The notes beneath the pieces are model-generated. The model had not been told where the DNA came from. It saw nothing but the letters and a program-made list of their open reading frames with translations, and did no database searches. Positions 8,601 to 11,629 of a DNA stretch of 11,629 nt are shown piece after piece. Source of the DNA: an uncultured Verrucomicrobiales bacterium (lineage in GTDB: Bacteria > Verrucomicrobiota > Verrucomicrobiia > Verrucomicrobiales > Akkermansiaceae); NCBI GenBank assembly GCA_937885815.1, contig CALABM010000134.1:1-11629 (forward strand), written 5' to 3'. Numbering within the stretch: position 1 is the first letter of the stretch; each line of letters begins with the position of its first letter. Made by a program: the position numbers and the translations under genes.

Positions 8601-10055
8601 ATGCCTTCCCCTCAGCCGCCGCCCCACTCCGAGCCCTCGGAGAGCCCCGCCCTCTGCCTGCAGTGGCCGGGAAAGGCGGCAGCAGCCGCTCTGGCTGAAG
8701 AGCCCAGCGCTTTCAGCCTTACCGCATGCCCGGAGGAGGGCTGCGCCCATGAGAGTACGGAGAATCTGTACATTGAAGGAGATAATCTGGAGGTACTGAA
8801 GCTCCTGCAAAAGGACTATGCCGGCAAGGTGGATATCATCTACATAGATCCACCCTACAACACAGGCAAAGAGTTCATTTATAAAGACAAGCTTCCCTCC
8901 CGCCAGCATGCGGACTGGCTGAGCATGATGTACCCGCGCCTCCTGTTGGCCCGGCGTCTCCTCAGTGAGCACGGCGTCATCTTCATCTCCATCGGCAGCG
9001 AAGAGCTTGAGTACCTCAACCTCTGCTGCAACGAGGTCTTTGGCGAGCACAACCACCTCACCACCCTCATCTGGGAGAAAACTCAGCACTTCGGCCGCCA
9101 GACTCGCAATTACTACGCGAATGCGGACTTCCTCCTCTGCTTTGCTGCCACCCCCGTACACCAGGGCAGGCAGCCCCGCCTCCTAGCAGAATGCGTACGC
9201 GGTGAGCTCACGGATGCCCCGCTGTACAACGCCGCGAACAACCCCGCCACCCTCACCTTCCCCACCGGTAGCGTTCGCTTCCAGATACCGGATGGCCGCT
9301 ACACCCGCACCACTTCCCCCACTTACGAGCTGCTGGACCCCGTCACCGTGCGCAACGGCACGAATACGAACGAATTCCGCCTCCGCTTCAAATCACGCTG
9401 GTGCCCAGAAACCGCCCACCGCGAGTACCACGAGAACCACACGACCTTCCTCGTAAAAAGCACTAAATTCTCCATCCGCGCTGTGTACGCTGAGGATAAG
9501 ACCACCATCGTCTCCCCTCGCCAGATTATCAGCACCGGCCCGGATTTTCCCACTAGGAACCGCTTCGGCACCCGTGTCGGCACGAACGAAGCCGGCTCCA
9601 CTGCGCTGGATGCGCTCATGGGCGCCCGCGTCTTTTCCTATCCCAAGCCGTCCTCCCTCATCGAGTACCTGCTCACCCTCCCCGGCAAATCCGAGCCGCA
9701 CGGTTTCGAGTTCCACCGCTCGCCGCTCATTCTGGACTTCTTCGCCGGTTCCTCCACCACAGCAGAAGCCACGATGCGCCTGAACGCAGCGGACTCCGGC
9801 CACCGCCGTTACATCCTTGTGCAGAAGCCTGAGCCCATCTCCACGGCTGGCATATCACTCCCGAAGGAGAAGCAAACGGCCCGGAACGCCGCCGCCCTTC
9901 TTACCTCCTTGGGCAAGCCCCATAACCTCTGCGAAATCGGTAAAGAGCGCATCCGCCGCGCAGCAGCAGCCATCCGCGATTCTCTTCCTCCTTCCGCCCC
10001 CACGCCGGACCTCGGCTTCCGCGTGCTCAAACTTACCCCCACCAAGGGGAAATAG
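8601..10055 (+). CDS. Type III Mod-like adenine-specific DNA methyltransferase
   Basis: This 484-residue N6-adenine methyltransferase of the beta class (motif IV before motif I) would methylate adenine at a specific DNA site using S-adenosylmethionine. The N-terminus LQWPGKAAAAALAEEPSAF (20-38) and LYIEGDNLEVLKLLQK (56-71) are typical of type III Mod subunits. The catalytic motif DPPYNTG is at 83-89, followed by ADWLSMMYPRLLLARRLL and GVIFISI. The SAM-binding motif I is LDFFAGSSTT (378-387), with Ser385 where Gly is common. The target-recognition region lies between, about 150-350. The frame ends at LGFRVLKLTPTKGK, just after the GFRVLKL motif, where many Mod proteins continue for roughly another hundred residues. 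The insert after DPPY is also short. No restriction (Res) gene is visible: upstream is SulP, downstream is convergent dnaN. It is probably a solitary methyltransferase or a shortened remnant. Its recognition site cannot be read from sequence. Confidence 0.9.
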   Translation: MPSPQPPPHSEPSESPALCLQWPGKAAAAALAEEPSAFSLTACPEEGCAHESTENLYIEGDNLEVLKLLQKDYAGKVDIIYIDPPYNTGKEFIYKDKLPSRQHADWLSMMYPRLLLARRLLSEHGVIFISIGSEELEYLNLCCNEVFGEHNHLTTLIWEKTQHFGRQTRNYYANADFLLCFAATPVHQGRQPRLLAECVRGELTDAPLYNAANNPATLTFPTGSVRFQIPDGRYTRTTSPTYELLDPVTVRNGTNTNEFRLRFKSRWCPETAHREYHENHTTFLVKSTKFSIRAVYAEDKTTIVSPRQIISTGPDFPTRNRFGTRVGTNEAGSTALDALMGARVFSYPKPSSLIEYLLTLPGKSEPHGFEFHRSPLILDFFAGSSTTAEATMRLNAADSGHRRYILVQKPEPISTAGISLPKEKQTARNAAALLTSLGKPHNLCEIGKERIRRAAAAIRDSLPPSAPTPDLGFRVLKLTPTKGK

Positions 10056-10090
10056 CACCCGCACCGAACTGTATCGCCCCCCCCTTTACT

Positions 10091-10114
10091 GCCGGACACA
10101 GCTCCGGCCTTTCT
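10091..10114 (+). terminator. Probable terminator after the methyltransferase
   Basis: GCCGGA (10091-10096) pairs with TCCGGC (10103-10108) over a 6-base loop, followed by CTTTCT. It lies about 35 bases after the methyltransferase stop. The stem is short and the U run weak, so this is a moderate call; the larger hairpin just beyond may do the main work. Confidence 0.5.
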
Positions 10115-10127
10115 GCATCAAAACTGA

Positions 10128-10161
10128 GGGGGCGTGGCGGAAAGTATTCCGCCACGCCCCC
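10128..10161 (-). terminator. Strong hairpin terminator of dnaN, probably bidirectional
   Basis: A perfect 15-bp stem (10128-10142 with 10147-10161) closes on the 4-base loop AGTA. On the - strand it lies 47 bases after the dnaN stop and is followed by TCAGTTTTGATG, a short U run, so it fits dnaN termination best. On the + strand no U tract follows, but the GC-rich stem would still block or stabilise transcripts from the convergent methyltransferase gene. Confidence 0.75.
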
Positions 10162-10208
10162 GAACCCCTGTATTATGAAAAACTGTTCGGTATTCTGTGC
10201 GAGCTGCC

Positions 10209-11300
10209 TTAGCTGAGGTGCATGGGCATGAGCACGTACAGGAACTCATCCGCCACGCGCATGACGCCGGGACTGGAGGAGTCAATAAGATCCAGCATGA
10301 CCTGGCCATCGCCCACAGCCTTCAGCGGAGCGAGGATGAAGTCAGCATTGAACGTAATGGCAATCTCGCGGCCATCGTAATCAATGGGCACTTCTTCATT
10401 TGCCTCACCGAGGTTTGCAGCGCTGGACTGAACTTCCATGACGCCGGGAGCGAAGCGGAAACGCACGGTGTTAGCCTTCTCTGCGGAGAGGAGAGACACG
10501 CGGCGCACAGTCTCGTTCAAATCAGCAGCGGGCATGACGATGCGCTCATTGTAGCGGCTGGGGATAACCTGACGGTAGTTCGGGTAATTACCATCAATAA
10601 GCTTAGTCACCAGAAGGGTATCACCGAAGTCGAAGGAAGCCTGATTGGACGTGATGCGCACCATCACATCACCGGCATCACCAAGGAGGCGGTGCACCTC
10701 AGCCACGGCGCGGCTGGGAAGGTCAATAGCTACCTGCTGAGACTCGGGGAACTCGAGCTCATTCTCGAAGAGGGCAAGGCGGCGGCCGTCCGTAGCCACG
10801 AGGGTAAGCTTACCATCCTGGAAGCAGGTGTAGATACCGTTCAGGATGTAGCGCGTGCCGTCATTGGAGATAGCAAACTCCGTGTAACGGAAGCCACGGT
10901 TCAGCATGGCCTGAGGCACCTTAAACTCACGAGCCTCTTTGAATACGGGAAGGCTGGGGAATTCCTCAGCAAGCAGACCGTTCAGCTTGAACTGGGCGCG
11001 ATTGCAACGAATAGTGGCGATAGAACCCTTCGTCTCCAAGCTCACCTCACCATCACGCATTTCACGGATGATGCTCTGCAGCTTCTTAGCCGGCAGGGTG
11101 ATAGCTCCGGGGGTATCCACTAAGCAGGGCACCTTCGCAAGGATGGTCAGCTCCATGTTCGTGGTGGTCAGCTTCAGCTCACCATCGGCGGCCTCAAGCA
11201 GCACATTGGAAAGGATGGGCATGCTGGGGCGGGTAGACACCACACCTGCCACTTTATTCAGACCATCCAGCAGGGTTTGTTTGGCTAATGCGAATTTCAT
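10209..11300 (-). CDS. dnaN: DNA polymerase III beta subunit (sliding clamp)
   Basis: This 363-residue protein forms the ring-shaped homodimeric clamp that tethers DNA polymerase III to DNA. The three clamp domains are covered at about 1-120, 121-245 and 246-363. Family signatures include VSTRPSMPILSNVLLEA near the start, TTTNMEL, TRYILNGIY, LVATDGRRLA, LIDGNYPNYRQVIP and the C-terminal FLYVLMPMHLS, which forms part of the partner-binding cleft (E. coli ends in MPMRL). I choose the ATG at 11298-11300 because AAGGAG sits seven bases before it and MKFALAKQ matches the normal clamp N-terminus; a frame extending to 11354 would add 18 unrelated residues that overlap the promoter. Unlike the classic dnaA-dnaN-recF layout, neither neighbour here is dnaA or recF. 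A probable metallophosphoesterase gene lies upstream and the methyltransferase is convergent downstream. The sequence is intact with no odd features. Confidence 0.99.
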   Translation of the reverse strand: MKFALAKQTLLDGLNKVAGVVSTRPSMPILSNVLLEAADGELKLTTTNMELTILAKVPCLVDTPGAITLPAKKLQSIIREMRDGEVSLETKGSIATIRCNRAQFKLNGLLAEEFPSLPVFKEAREFKVPQAMLNRGFRYTEFAISNDGTRYILNGIYTCFQDGKLTLVATDGRRLALFENELEFPESQQVAIDLPSRAVAEVHRLLGDAGDVMVRITSNQASFDFGDTLLVTKLIDGNYPNYRQVIPSRYNERIVMPAADLNETVRRVSLLSAEKANTVRFRFAPGVMEVQSSAANLGEANEEVPIDYDGREIAITFNADFILAPLKAVGDGQVMLDLIDSSSPGVMRVADEFLYVLMPMHLS

Positions 11301-11325
11301 CGTTACACTCCTTCGGTTTTTCTGC

Positions 11326-11354
11326 ATTTTACCGACTTTTTTCAGTGAACGCAA
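11326..11354 (-). promoter_or_regulatory. Probable dnaN promoter
   Basis: On the - strand a -10 hexamer TAAAAT (11331-11326, five of six consensus) is preceded, after exactly 17 bases, by TTGCGT (11354-11349), a weak -35 with only TTG conserved. Transcription would start near 11319, giving a leader of about 20 bases that includes the AAGGAG ribosome-binding site at 11313-11308. Confidence 0.55.
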
Positions 11355-11451
11355 GCTAAATATGTAGCCTTCACCAGATTTTCTACGTCTTTTTTCTACA
11401 CACCGCCATATATTGTGCTCATAGGCCGCCGCCGGAAACTATTGCCCCCAT

Positions 11452-11488
11452 AAAAAAGCGTGTAAACGAGCCCATCGGCACACATGCC
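11452..11488 (-). terminator. Possible terminator after the phosphoesterase
   Basis: Directly after the stop codon, the - strand reads through an imperfect hairpin (GTGT pairing with ACAC, plus an inner GCC/GGC) and then meets TTTTTT (11457-11452). The uninterrupted U tract supports intrinsic termination; the stem is imperfect. The rest of the gap to dnaN holds its promoter and shows no further gene. Confidence 0.45.
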
Positions 11489-11629
11489 TCAATCAGCAGA
11501 AGCAGCTCTCCGGAGCGGCTCCGCACTTCCCTTCAGCAACAGGAGGGTAATTTCCGGCGAGCAGAACACGCGCATGGGGAAGGAGCTGGTGCCGGTACCA
11601 CGGCTCACATACACCTGCTGCCCTTCCAC
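11489..11629 (-). CDS. Metallophosphoesterase, C-terminal fragment
   Basis: Only the last 46 residues are inside the window; the gene enters from the right edge. The frame is open to the edge and includes QQVYVSRGTGTSSFPMRVF and SPEITLLLLKGS, ending in RRAASAD. The pattern YVSRGxGTSxxPxR followed by PEITLL is the end of YkuE/YaeI-like calcineurin-type metallophosphoesterases, whose C-terminal strand follows the last metal-binding motif. Such enzymes use a two-metal centre; some act on UDP-2,3-diacylglucosamine in lipid A synthesis, others on general phosphodiesters. The metal-binding motifs themselves lie outside the window, so the exact activity is not assignable. It precedes dnaN in the same direction with 188 bases between them, and dnaN has its own promoter. 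Confidence 0.75.
   Translation of the reverse strand: MEGQQVYVSRGTGTSSFPMRVFCSPEITLLLLKGSAEPLRRAASAD

Noticed and set aside
10077..10084. C8 homopolymer near the Mod-like gene as a phase-variation switch
   Set aside because: It lies 21 bases beyond the stop codon, so slippage would not change the protein, and no promoter is seen there.
10197..11123. Long + strand open frame of 308 codons opposite dnaN
   Set aside because: It is antisense to a clear sliding-clamp gene, shows no family motifs, and is explained by codon bias of dnaN.

Overview
The window is 11.6 kb of GC-rich, densely coded bacterial chromosome with seven complete genes, two genes cut by the window edges and one candidate small lipoprotein. 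Protein style suggests a Gram-negative member of the Verrucomicrobiota or a relative, possibly gut-associated. The hints are a fucosyltransferase of the host-glycan-mimic type, two amidases with an unusual N-terminal domain, and mostly Shine-Dalgarno-free starts (only dnaN has a clear AAGGAG). This placement is an inference from protein character; no rRNA or tRNA gene is present to confirm it.

Layout on the + strand. At 1-2532 is the C-terminal ~843 residues of aconitate hydratase A. A short, structured stretch (2533-2750) follows and may encode a 45-residue lipoprotein. Next come a flavin reductase-like FMN-binding protein (2751-3257) and a GT10 alpha-fucosyltransferase (3371-4330). The GT10 gene has a well-formed sigma70-type promoter overlapped by two palindromic operator-like sites, and a terminator follows it. 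Two tandem paralogous N-acetylmuramoyl-L-alanine amidases occupy 4489-5565 and 5586-6785. The first has all expected catalytic residues. The second keeps the zinc ligands but has lost the catalytic glutamate and carries an Arg/Ser/Asn-rich tail. A second good promoter drives a SulP-STAS anion transporter (6868-8583), followed after 17 bases by a type III Mod-like adenine methyltransferase (8601-10055) with no restriction partner in view.

Layout on the - strand. dnaN (10209-11300) converges on the methyltransferase, and a 15-bp perfect hairpin lies between them. Upstream of dnaN, in the same direction, is the 3' end of a probable metallophosphoesterase (11489-11629).

The genes do not form one pathway. 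The units are central carbon metabolism (acnA), redox (flavin reductase), surface glycan decoration (GT10), cell-wall hydrolysis with a likely non-catalytic partner (amidase pair), anion transport plus DNA methylation, and replication (dnaN). No mobile element, CRISPR array or RNA gene was recognised. The most unusual items are the degenerate amidase with its basic tail, the operator-like pair in front of the fucosyltransferase gene, the orphan Mod-like methyltransferase with a short C-terminus, and the candidate lipoprotein after acnA.
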